Positions 52,990 through 64,000 of a stretch of DNA of 64,000 bases are shown one piece after another. Source of the stretch: Anthopleura xanthogrammica (taxonomy: Eukaryota; Cnidaria; Anthozoa; Actiniaria; Actiniidae); NCBI GenBank assembly GCA_964019055.1, contig OZ025218.1, forward strand, positions 4,651,559 to 4,715,558, read 5' to 3'. The position numbers and the translations under genes were made by a program. The notes beneath the pieces were generated by a model. It did no database searches, was not told the origin of the DNA, and saw nothing but the letters and a program-made list of their open reading frames with translations. The stretch's first letter is position 1; each line of letters opens with the position of its first letter.

Positions 52990-55593
52990 AAACGCATTGC
53001 CAGAAATATGGGACATGAGCCTGCTTATACATGCGCAATGATGCGTTTCAGCTTACAAAATAGCCGCCGAGTCTTATAGGAAATGTATGGGGAATATAGA
53101 GCTTCCTCTATTTACGGCGAATAGGGTTTTATTTCCTCTGAGCTCCACATCGCGACAAACAACCCACCCTACAAGCTACTAAATAAGCGTAGAATGATCA
53201 TTGAATCATGCGACATATTGGTTCCCGGACTACTTGCCTTCGAAAGGCTTCGAAAGCTCTAGATTCCATACATCGTCTATAAATCTGGCCACACTTGACC
53301 CCAAAATCGTCTTATTTGAGCTCGAAAAAATTTAAAAGTAAAAGAGCTCCTCCTCGATATCACCAAACGAGTGTTTAATAAATCCAAAACCGCTCAAAAT
53401 AGACAGCATGCCTTCAGAATGTAGGTTCCCAAGAAGCTTGAAGTTAGGTTAAATTTTAAGCGATTCGACGCGTTGTTAGCTCGTAGTTTTCAGTTAAAAA
53501 TGACAAGAAACCACAGAGAACTGCTCCAAACAGCTTCAAAACCCCCTAAATATCGCCATTTTGTTTTTACAAGCTCCTATTGACTGCTGAGATACAATAA
53601 GGAAGCTTAAAGTAACGATTTACGTTTGAAACTTATTTCTTGTCCTTCATGGGCTTCCTGTGGTGAGGCTTATCAACAGAAAAATAATAGTTGTTCTTTT
53701 GATTGTCAAGTAACTATTTTTTGGCAAGAATTGTTTTACTAACATCATAGTTGAATATAAATATGTGCTTGGAAACCATGTAGTTATATTTTTCCTCTAG
53801 AAAACCACTTCATTTTCATTCATGCGTAACACCGCTGACAATGTCCAATATTTCTGGCAATGGCCAATATGAAGTGAAGTGAAGTATATATTTTAAGAGG
53901 GTGGCTCGTCAAAGTGAAAAAAAGACATGATAAACTTGTCGCCCTCTTGTATACGGGTATAATGTTGAATCCCACCCAATCCCCCCCCCCCCCCCCCCCA
54001 CCACCCTCCTCAGAAACCATGTGATTCATCTGCATTAAGGTATCAGGATATGATTAGGACCCCTATACGCGCCACCTCAAATTTCGCACCGGCTTTACAA
54101 TATTTTGCCATAAAAGTATACATTTTCTTAAAGCTAAAGAAACGTTGTTTTCGAATATCTATTTATAGTTGTCTGTTTTGGAACACAAAAAAAAGTTATT
54201 GGGTTAAAAGTGAAATTCTACCGCACTTCATTTGACAACTTTCCGCAGGATCAGAATTTTTGCTATCTCAATCAAAATCACATTAGCATACTCTGCGGAT
54301 AATGAGCTTCAAAACCTTGTCTCAAAATCTGCGAAGAAAGCCAATAACTTTTTAAAAACTGATTTTTAAAAACAACGTTTATTTAGCTTTCAGAAAATGT
54401 ATACTTTTATATAATAATATTTAAAAAGCAGCGCGAAAGTTTGGTCGTGAGTAAAGTAATCTCAGAGGCCTCAAACGTATCCTGATACCTTAAGATATCA
54501 AACTGAGCCACCAAGACGTCAATCTTGACAAGTATAATCTTTTTTTTCTTTTAAATCCCGTCTAAATTCTTCCATTGTATCAAGCACATGCGTGCTCTTT
54601 CATTTTAACTAGACGCATATGACTGCGTTCACTCGGGCTTCCTGTGATAAAATTCGAGACAAACGCAAGTTTTCGGCTCCTACAAAATCTTTGAAGAAAG
54701 ACAATATAAGACTCAACGATATATGTCTAACTTTACATTCACCGGCGTAAACTTTTGTTTTCAACTTAGCGGCAGAGTGCATGCACCTTAGAGCCCATGA
54801 GGACGAATTGTGAAAGAACTATGAAAAATAATTCTTACCTCGGGGATGCACAGGAAGCACGAGTAACAAAAGCCTTTTGTGGATCTTGGGTGTGTCTGGA
54901 TTTGCTGAAACATATCGAGTCACAATTCTGCTTTACGTGACAAACCCTAATTTGAAGTCTAAAGCTGCAATCGACATTTAAGAGTCACTTTTCTTTCAAA
55001 GGTATGGTTTAGATTAGTTTAGTATTTACTTTAGTAATATACATGATATTATTCGTGAAACTAAACTCGTTCAAGAATGATATTATGTGGCTGGTTTAGA
55101 GTGCTTGCACTTGGCCTCTGCAAAAATAGTACTTTGTAATAGTTGGTATTAGACTTGTCTACTTAGACGATATAGACATTGTAGACTAGACTCGAAAGAA
55201 GGAGAAAAAAAAGGTCTACAATAACCCAAAAATACATTTCTTCTTATTCCTCTTTATATATAAAATGATTCGACTTTTGCAAATTTCACGAACTCACTGA
55301 TGTTGATTTGATTTGATTTTATCATATTTGATTTTAACTATTTTATTTGATTTATTTTATCTAATTTTATTCTATTTTATTTTATCTCATTTCCTATTTT
55401 AATCTATCTAGTTTATTTTAATTTATCTTATTTTATCTTGTTTCTTGTATAATTTTTTGAGGATCATTCTAGCTCTTATGAAAATATTTGAATTCTATGG
55501 TCCATATGGTGCGCGTTATAGGCCCGTCTGTTACGCGTTTTGTTCTTAGTACGCGTACTAGCCGTACCTAGAGTTGTTGTTTGAATCAGCGGC
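52990..55593. other. gene-free stretch right of the array
   Basis: No exon with protein-like composition is seen. A C-run lies near 53982-53999, and degenerate TTTTAT/TTTGAT repeats at 55300-55450. Confidence 0.45.
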
Positions 55594-55929
55594 AATCTTA
55601 AGCAATCTTTACACGAAGTATTGTGGATATGCTGAGCAATACTTACACATATCCCCATACTATATATATATACTAGGGTGAGCTATGTATGCCGTATAAG
55701 ACCAAGGCTGTGTTATCTGCCGAAGCCGTACCGAGGTCTTGATATTTACGATATCATGCGATATCTTAAGCAATCTTTACACGAAGTATTGTGGATATGC
55801 TGAGCAATACTTACACATATCCCCATACTATATATATATACTAGGGTGAGCTATGTATGCCGTATAAGACCAAGGCTGTGTTATCTGCCGAAGCCGTACC
55901 GAGGTCTTGATATTTACGATATCATGCGA
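55594..55929 (+). repeat. 168-bp tandem duplication (two copies)
   Basis: The unit starts ATCTTAAGCAATCTTTACAC and ends TTTACGATATCATGCG, at a constant 168-bp offset. The copies look identical or nearly so, including a TA-run (ACTATATATATATAC). Each unit contains a TACGATATCATGCGATATC palindrome at the junction. Confidence 0.9.
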
Positions 55930-56274
55930 AACCCGAATTCAATAATTGTTTCATTATACATTTTGTAAACTAAGAATAAAGATTTAATTTTGCTTTCGAA
56001 AAAATAGCAAACATATTTCCATTTCCATTGTGACCTTGAGTGAACTCGACATGATAAATGTATTACCTACATGCAGTAGTACTCCAACTACAATATACAA
56101 GACCTCTCTCATTAAATAAAAGTAAAGAGGAATACATAATTTTGTAGAAAATAAATTTGCAAATAATTCAGTTCCAACATTCAGGGTAATCATTTGTAAT
56201 TAATAATTGACGTAAATACAATCCTATTGCGCTGCCAATCACACGTTTTAATATCCTGATCCTTACCTTTTAAA

Positions 56275-56537
56275 CAGGGAACCCGGCTCCAGTACATAGG
56301 CTTTTTAATATATATGACTTTAATTTAACAGTCAGTTACTAAATGAATGCGTTACACTATTTTGAATCTTAATCCGGCCACTATCCGGACACAGAATGAT
56401 TACGGCCATTGAGGTCTCATTTTACACCACAGGAAACCCGCGACATTTGTACGATCATTTTCACTAAAGACACAGGGAACCCATTAATAAATTAAATACA
56501 TATTTAAAAAGACTACGTACTGGAGCCGGGTTCCCTG
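56275..56537. mobile_element. MITE with 20-bp-plus terminal inverted repeats
   Basis: CAGGGAACCCGGCTCCAGTA at the left is the exact complement of 56518-56537. Looser pairing continues inward (CTTTTTAATATAT versus ATATTTAAAAAG). It is 263 bp with no ORF, and sits about 125 bp before the SRCR gene start codon, so it may lie in its promoter. Confidence 0.8.
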
Positions 56538-56660
56538 TGCTTTTTACACCTGATCAAACTCTAATCGTTTTTCACTTACCTTCTGTCGTGGCTGCAGCGT
56601 CGTTCACTAGATTTCCCTACAAACCTTATCTTGGATAACGACCTGACGGCTGACTGATCG

Positions 56661-59600
56661 ATGGCACGCATTCTGCTGCTACTGTGTGCTGTGTTCTTGT
56701 TGGTAAAGGGTGAGTCTAAAACTCGATCAGATATTATTTAATTTTAATATACTTTTACTTGATTTTCCTCAATTGGTGAACGTACGATGAAGAAATGTGT
56801 TTTTGATTGTTATTTAAATTGCCAACCAGAACTTTATTGGTTAATTTGAACAATTAAATAAAGCGACAAGACCTATAGATGAAATGAAGGAGCTGAGCCA
56901 GGAGTTGTTTTTTTTTTTTTTTTTTTTCCAAGGAGGAGTGCTGTTTCCAACACAGCATTGAACCATTGAAAAACACTGAACCAAAAAAAAGTTATTATGA
57001 ATTGGCTATCTTCGCAGTAGGGAAACAAAGTCAACCCGACCCTATGGTTCCTAAAATAAAGTTTTGAAGGTAACTCAGCGGGTTTTGAGCGATTCTTGTG
57101 CGCGCGCACGGTCGTTGGATCATATCGAGCGTTATTTTGTGTCGGGGTGGGGCCGGTTTTGATCCTAATTTCACTGAGTAACTAACAACAAAACAGAACT
57201 AGCAGCTGTTTTAGACTTGACGTAAAAATAAAAATACGGAGACATTTGAGCACGTTTCTTTTGTTACAGAAGCGGAGTCCAAGATAGCTGTTCGTCTAGT
57301 GGATGGTAAGACTTCTATTGAGGGACGTGTAGAAGTAAGGTACAAAGGTACTTGGGGTACCATATGCAATGATGGATGGGACATATGGGATGCTTACGTG
57401 GTGTGTCACATGTTGAATTACTCCAAGGCAGTTACAGCAACCACTGCTAGCGTCAAAGGAACTGGTCCTATATGGCTTAAAGAACTTTATTGCTGGCGAT
57501 CTCAAGAATCTATTGATCAATGTTATCATTATGGCTGGGGTAACACTGCTGGTTGTGATCACAGCCGTGATGCTGGAGTGGTATGTGCCAATGCAATTAA
57601 CGTCAATGTTCGTCTAGTGGACGGTAAGACTCCTAATGAGGGACGTGTAGAAGTAAGGTACAACGGTACTTGGGGTACCATATGCAATGATAGCTGGGGC
57701 ATACGAGACGCTTACGTGGTGTGTCACATGTTGAATTACTCAAAGGCAGTTACAGCAACAACTGCTAACGTTAAAGGAACTGGCCCTATATTGTTTCAAT
57801 TGAGACCTTCTGGTTGCTTCGGACACGAAGAATCTATTGATCAGTGTCGTCATGCTGGCTGGGGTAACACTTTTGGTTGTAATCACAGCCGTGATGCTGG
57901 AGTGGTATGTGGCAGTCTAACACCAGGTACAACTAGATAACTTAGAAAACAAGATATTTATATGATATTTTCAAGAAACAAAGAAACCAATACCATCAAT
58001 TTGATCGCAAATTCTTACATTAGTTCTTTTGAAATCTTTATCTTTATCATATTTCGGGACGATATTTTTTATGACCACGTTGATTAGAATAGCCATCTAT
58101 ATGTGTGTGTATTTGTGGTTTGTTTATTGAACAATATTTGTTTCAGAGGAGAAAGCGATCAAAGTTCGTCTGGTGGGAGATCAAAACTATACTGGCAAAG
58201 TAGAAATCCAGTACAACGGGACCTGGGGAGTAGTGTGTGATGCTGGCTGGGATATAAGAGATGCTCACGTGATCTGCCGAATGCTTGGTTACAAAGCATG
58301 TGAACACGCAATTGGGTTCATTGAAGATAGGATACCAAGAAGTGGAGTTCTGGACGATGTGAGATGCAATGGCAGAGAAACGTCGATAGCAGAGTGTTCA
58401 ATTTATGCTGGAGCATGGAATGCTTCTTGCAAGAAACTGGTGGTTGCTGGTGTGGTTTGTCAGACAAACAAAGGTCAGAAAGACATATCTCTACTTTACT
58501 CTAATCGTTCAAATATCATCACATCAAAGGCACTCATCTAAATAGCCCATTTGTTGATCAGATAAAAGCTTTAGGAAAGATCTAAGGTTGATATTAAAGT
58601 ATATCTCTCTCAAACACTTGTTCAAGTGCCAGTTGTACAATGACCTCAATGATGTTGATCAAATTAAATTCACAGATCCTCCACCAGTTCGAGTTCGTTT
58701 AGCTGGAGGAATGTCAGCCAATTCTGGTCGACTTGACGTCAGGTACCATGGTCAGTGGGGTACTGTATGCAGTGCTGGATGGGACACTAAAGACGCTGAG
58801 GTGGTGTGTCGTATGCTTGGCTACCATGGAGTACAGGAAAACAAAACTACCAACTTTACACTCACCAACGGTATAATATGGCTGAGAAACCTTGGATGTA
58901 CGGGAAGAGAACTATCAATTGTAGACTGCAGTCACAAGGGATGGGGAAATACAGGCTGTTACCATACTAGAAACGTTGGTGTGACATGTAAATTAGGTAA
59001 GCTTGGTATACAAATGTTATATTTTCATAGTGTTGGATGGTCTGGGAATGAGAAAAAAGATCGTACCACAGCCTACGACTGATGACCACAAACGAGTCAT
59101 GATCAAGCACCAGGAGATTCGGAAATGGGAGCATTCTTTACAAGTTAGCGGCATAATCACTTTGGCTTCGAAAAGGCAACTTACTTTAGAAAAGCTTAAT
59201 GATCCCTAAACAAAAAGTGACGAGGATGTTTCCGGATTCCTTCCCTAAATCCGCCAAGGCTATCACTCTTCAGGTCAAACAGTGCTGCTTATGATAAAGA
59301 GTTTTTTTTAATGATAAGTATAATAGTCTAACTAACCTGTGCTATGTTTTCTTAGTCTCAGCTCCAAGATTTCTTGTAAGCAGGAATTCTGATGGATCAC
59401 CATATACAACTGTTATGCTCAGCTTTAACACGTCAACAACTGAAAAAGAGAAAAACATTACTAAGTAAGTTATCTGGTAGAGGAACTTGGGGAAAAGACA
59501 CTGGAATATCATGCGGGCGTATGTTGAAAATAAAAAAACAGAAATGTCAAAATTGTTGGGAGGAAGGTCGTTTATTCCAAATGAAAAAATTCCTAAAGTG

Positions 59601-61801
59601 AAGTGAAAATCCAGAGGGCTGAGAAATAATGCCGCATTTTCAGTCAAAATATTTTTTTTTTTGCATAGATGTTTTCAAATTTCTATCACCAAATTAGAGG
59701 TGTCAAGCCTTAACTGCTACAGGTCATCCATTAAAGCAGACCAAGAGTACGTGACGGCCGAGATACTGGGTTCTAGTCTAGTTGGCAACTTTACGGTTGG
59801 TGATGGTAACTATTACCATGGTTACTACAACGCACCGTTAGAGCCTGGATCTACATACCGAGTCTCTGTAAAAGCAGTCACCAAGGCACAGAATGGGGTA
59901 AATAGTTGAATTAAGAACCACAAAACGCGCGCGCGTGCTTTCTTACTGTAGTATAAACATGAGAGAAGAAAGCTTAGGAACAGGAGGCCTATATGTTAAT
60001 GTTTTTCTGGCTTCACCTGTGCTGTACGCTTTTATAGTACTTTTAATTTTTGCATTTCTGCGCGAGCGTGTCTCCATTTTGATAATAATAATGATAATAA
60101 TAAAAATAATAATTAAAATAATAATAATAATATAAGAACAATAGATGATGATGATGATGATGATGATCATGTAATAATAATAATAATAATAATAATAATT
60201 ATAATATTTAATAGCTTATAAAACATTCTCATGTGATATAAACAAGGTAGCCAGCCAATCAGCTCGCGCATTATGATAACAATTATTTGATCCATTTGAC
60301 CGGCAGGACACTAATTATGGAGAAGCTGCCAATGCTACGTTTTCGACAAGTGTAAAAAATTGCAAAGGTAAAACAGTGTGTGTGACCTATATACGATATT
60401 TCGAGTGATTGTTTAAAAACGTTACGGCACGTGGGTGGGTCATGCGTAGTACATGAAATCACTAGACTCTGACAATAAAATTTTTGCAAGGTCGTGCAAC
60501 GTCCATACCACCATGAGTTATTTATAGCAATATTTCGACATAGTTATTTGAAACAATTTCTTGGCGGCCAAGCACTACTTATGCTATTTCCTAGAAACCG
60601 GAGTTCATTGGCCAAGTAAGGTTTCTGTCGGTGTTCATTTATTTTAGTCAAATATTCGTTGCAAGGAAAGGAGTCCGATCGAGGACACGACTATTTATAG
60701 CTACAGTTACAATAATGTTTTCTATGGTTACCAGGCATTTGTCACATCTGAAAATGCCTAGGGTCAAATCACAATATCACTATCAGTTCTGATGTTCAAA
60801 TGTTTTGAGCATTAGAATTATGAGTACGTAGTTATGAAATCTTGAAGGCATCAAGATTTCCTAACGAAGATCAGAATGGTGTTGTCTTGGTCAAATAATA
60901 AAGATATGTTAAACAAAATGGACCATTACGCTTGATTTTTGTACCTTTCAGATGTGGACCTCAGGAGGGAGTTGTAGGGGTTGAAATGAAATGGAAAATA
61001 CTGGGAATAATAGTAAACGTTGTTGCCCAAAATCCTGGTGGTAGACACTGTAAAACCTTGGGGTGCAATAGAAAAGAATAATAGAAATGTGAAAATCTTG
61101 TGTGGCCTTTCAAAAATTCACCATTTTCCAGGGGGTAAGAATTCAGTTAGGAATCCAGGGAGATGAGTAGGAATAAGTTGTGATCCTCTACCGGGAAAAA
61201 AGGGGGGGGGGGGGGGTACAAAAAAATAAATGTAAAATGCAATGGCCCAATGTTTTCAGTATACTTATTTTTGACCAAGTCTGTCTTTAACCATTATTTA
61301 TATGCACATATTATAGTAAATACTTTATAATTATAAAACAATACTCAACTGATGTGTATTAACTTGTTTTGTATATATTTTACACATTAATGAATTACGT
61401 TACAGTTTTTTCTTCTATTGTTTACTATTCTTTTATCATGAATATGTTATTACCCATTGTATTAATGTTTATTCACATTAGTTTTTTATTCTATATCTAA
61501 TATTATATTCGATAGTTTGTACTATTTGTTTGATTATGATTTCTTTTATTTCTATATTCTAATATGATCACTTTTTTTTATCCGTTTCAGGTTATTTCAG
61601 CTGCAAGATAGGCCAACATTAATTTTTAAATATCTATAATATATTTATACATATTAATAAGTTATTATACAGATTAGTTTCTGTTGCTTTTACTATTGCT
61701 AATTTTTACTTTTTCTTTTTTTTTGTCCCCTGTTTTTCTGTACCTAGGTACTTGTAACAAAGAGAAACTTGATCAGTTAAAAAACAAGATTGAAGAAAAA
61801 G
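56661..61801 (+). CDS. SRCR-FN3 receptor-like gene, 3' end probably beyond
   Basis: Exons: 56661-56709 (signal peptide MARILLLLCAVFLL), 57270-57926 (SRCR1+2), 58147-58473 (SRCR3), 58676-58996 (SRCR4), 59356-59464, 59669-59897 and 60307-60367 (FN3-like), 61748-61801 (short charged segment CNKEKLDQLKNKIEEK). All junctions are GT-AG and phase-compatible. Domain cores include GTICNDGWDIWDAYVVC and GTVCSAGWDTKDAEVVCRML, six-cysteine group A; SRCR3 has an extra cysteine (KACEHA). The FN3 part contains YYNAPLEPGSTYRVSVKAVT, close in style to FN3 repeats of receptor tyrosine phosphatases. A further phase-1 exon may lie at 63752-63880 (ERIPFRKQPRLLKEPP), low confidence. No membrane segment is seen in the window. 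Probably a cell-surface or secreted recognition protein. SRCR1 and 2 look like a recent duplicate. Confidence 0.85.
60083..60205 (+). repeat. (AAT)n / (ATG)n microsatellite cluster
   Basis: Mixed AAT, AAAT and ATG runs lie in the intron between the second and third FN3 exons of the SRCR gene. Confidence 0.85.
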
Positions 61802-61842
61802 GTATGTAATGCGTAAAGAAGTACAACAGTCTATACAAACTT

Positions 61843-62110
61843 TTATTATATGGCAAGGTAATTTCACGAGCTATGATTGGTCAATTTGCGGTCCATAACT
61901 TACGGTACGGACCGAAAATCAAAATTGTCTCTCCTAGCCTTGCCATATAATAAATATCTTATTGACTTGCTCGGTCCGTACCGTAAGTTATGGATCCATG
62001 GTTGTTTTTTGTTTTTGTTTTTTTTTTCACTTTTTCTGGCCCGCTTGGGTCATAAGGCAGTGGAAAAAAACTCGGTCCATAATTTACGGTACGGACCTCG
62101 AACTCGGTCA
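61843..62110. repeat. nested inverted repeats with three copies of a 24-25-bp semi-palindrome
   Basis: GGTCCATAACTTACGGTACG plus GACC occurs at 61890-61913, inverted at 61973-61997 and direct at 62074-62097. Each copy is itself flanked by GGTCC/GGACC. Outer arms ATTATATGGCAAGG and CCTTGCCATATAAT also pair. Directly follows the last clear SRCR-gene exon. Confidence 0.75.
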
Positions 62111-64000
62111 ATAAGAGCTATTTTTTATTAGTCTTATCTTGTGTCATTTCCTTGTGTGATATTTCTGAGCTTCCAAGTAGACATTTTCCCCAAATAGTTT
62201 TATATGGATGAACTCAAAGGGAATATGACGCCTGGTCTGAAATGGGAAAACATTTACAAGTAACTCGAACAAAACAAATTATTATAATAAAATAGAATGA
62301 ATATATTATGAATATTCTGAAGGGGTAAATAATACATTTGTTCACTAAAAGCTATTTAAAGTCAAATTTTGAAGGAAATAATGATAAAAAGAATTGGTTA
62401 ACGGATTTACGTTGAAGCTTGTGAAGTTTTAGTCAACCAAAACAAACTAACTTTTAATGCTCTCCTTTATGCCTAGAATACTCAAACGCATAATCAGATT
62501 GAAGAGTTCCCTGAAACCTTCTATTGGTAAAATACTTATGTTTTAACCTTAAAAGGGGCTTACAATCGTAAACTTTGCCAACTTTTCACTTACTGTGTTC
62601 AGTTCAGTTCAGAGTACACTACCGCTAAGCCCCCCTTGATTCCAACAAGTCGTTAAGTTGGTGTGCAGAAAGAACGTGTTTAATTTTGTCTTTCTTTTTC
62701 TATAGAAAAATGGTAATAAGATGAAGAGACAGCTAGCCACCGTCAAGCTTACCAACAACATTGCGTGTGTGCAAAGATTTATACATATTTTATTGTCCTA
62801 GATATTTGATAAGCAAAATTTCCATACAATTTGCACAACTTTTGCTTTGATTTTTGTCAAGAAATATTAATGGTTTTAGGAGACATATCATACCATATCA
62901 CGCGCGTGATTAAAAAAAAGAAAGAAAAAAAGAAATAGTAATAGCTCTTTATTTATTTATTTATTTATTTATACACAATATTTATACAGAGGTGCCCAGT
63001 TCAGCAAAGCTGGTTTGAATGGGCTCTGTTTAAAATAAACTTACAGACAAAAAATATAGTACAGAGAACAAAAAATAAAGTTACAATAATAAAGTACTAA
63101 GAGTAAAACATTTAACATTTAACATGCAATATTGCATGGCGCACAGGGTTTATTTTAGCGAGATCTAAAATGCTTTTTAAGGCCAGACTTGAATCTAGTT
63201 TCGTCATGTACCCTCCTCAGGTCCAGCTCTTTCTCGTGTTTAATCTATTACTCATAAATTCCTTAACACTGTAATATATGAGTGCTATTGTTATCTCTAG
63301 CACTCCTTTCCTGCCCGATCTACAGCAGCTTCAGTTCAGCTTTTTTTATTTTTCACGGTTTTTATTTTCATCGCGTTGGTATATTTAGAATTCCAGCATG
63401 GTCTAGGCACGCAATAATTTGCTATTCAAAAGTTGTTCAACCCCCCTCTGTTTGTATTGTTTTGAAAGATTAACTGAGTATACTCATAGCCAGGGTGATC
63501 GCAATCCATATCCAAAGACATAAATTCAAATAGTGGGGATGCCACAATACACCACAATAAACATTCGTTAGGCAATTACTAAGCAATCAATTTAAGCTGA
63601 AAAAATATCTCGGTAGGATCTTTTATGGATGAGGATTTGTTTTTTTTTTTCGCTTTGAATGAAATTTTGAAGATACGTGATGTTTCATAAAGCGTAATGA
63701 TATATGGAAGTTACTAGAGGCCTTAAACAAAGCACTGATATTCTTCACAAGTGTTTTGTAATGTGAAAAATAGCAAAGCTCAGGTCCCGTTGAATAGAGA
63801 AGTAAACTTGGACATTACGGAAAGGATCCCTTTTCGAAAACAGCCCCGGCTTCTCAAAGAACCTCCTTTGGAACAAAGTGGTAAGCTTAAGTACAATCCT
63901 GTTTGATTACTTTTTAACTCTTTTCCCTTTGCTAGTGTAATTGTATCTCTATTGATTCTTTTTATTAATATTTCACTTCAAATGTGTGTGATTTTACATT
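62111..64000. other. probable SRCR-gene intron to window end
   Basis: An (ATTT)n run lies at 62948-62972. The only exon candidate is 63752-63880, with donor GTAAGC and matching phase but a weak acceptor. No other coding sequence is supported. Confidence 0.4.

Overview
The window is nuclear DNA of an invertebrate animal. Genes have GT-AG introns, AATAAA poly(A) signals, tRNA-derived SINEs, foldback/MITE-like elements and a PIF/Harbinger transposon. SRCR-FN3 receptor-like exons and small secreted EF-hand genes in an AT-rich, repeat-dense setting suggest a cnidarian, probably an anthozoan. That placement is inference from gene style; no species-diagnostic gene is present.

Layout. (1) 1-2640: the 3' part of an SRCR gene, with two SRCR exons and introns carrying foldback elements. 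(2) About 3.85-53 kb: an array of a small three-coding-exon gene family. Each gene encodes a secreted protein of about 150 residues, with a signal peptide, a five-cysteine module and two EF-hands. Eight copies are intact and a ninth is broken. Orientation alternates strictly: A(-) B(+) C(-) D(+) E(-) F(+) G(-) H(+) I(-). The intact copies fall into two types: alpha (A, C, E, H) and beta (B, D, F, G). They form four divergent alpha/beta pairs; pair 4 (G/H) lies in inverted order relative to pairs 1-3. The ~9-kb block around G/H (39.2-47.65 kb) is an inverted copy of the block around A/B (3.85-13.4 kb). (3) 22.35-26.26 kb: a Harbinger-type transposon inside the D/E spacer, with a frameshifted DDE transposase and an intact Myb/SANT-like partner, flanked by 318-bp direct repeats. 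(4) 51.74-52.31 kb: a pure (CCATAA)n array of about 96 units inside the first coding intron of broken gene I. (5) 56.66 kb to the right edge: an SRCR-FN3 gene with signal peptide, four SRCR domains, an FN3-like domain and a probable continuation. It is a paralog of the left-edge fragment, so SRCR relatives flank the array on both sides.

How the array works. Every copy, I included, shares an upstream module: a TATA-like CATAAAAG, a short non-coding first exon ending AAG|GTAC, and a 5'UTR intron of about 230-410 bp ending TTCTAG about 9-12 bases before the ATG. This predicts coordinated expression from two promoters firing away from each other in each pair. The products should be secreted and bind calcium outside the cell or in secretory vesicles. 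I do not recognise the family by name; a role in extracellular matrix, mineral, mucus or another secretion is open. The spacers are paralogous mosaics of SINEs, foldbacks and gene scraps; their nested inverted homology favours gene conversion and rearrangement, and traces of both are visible.
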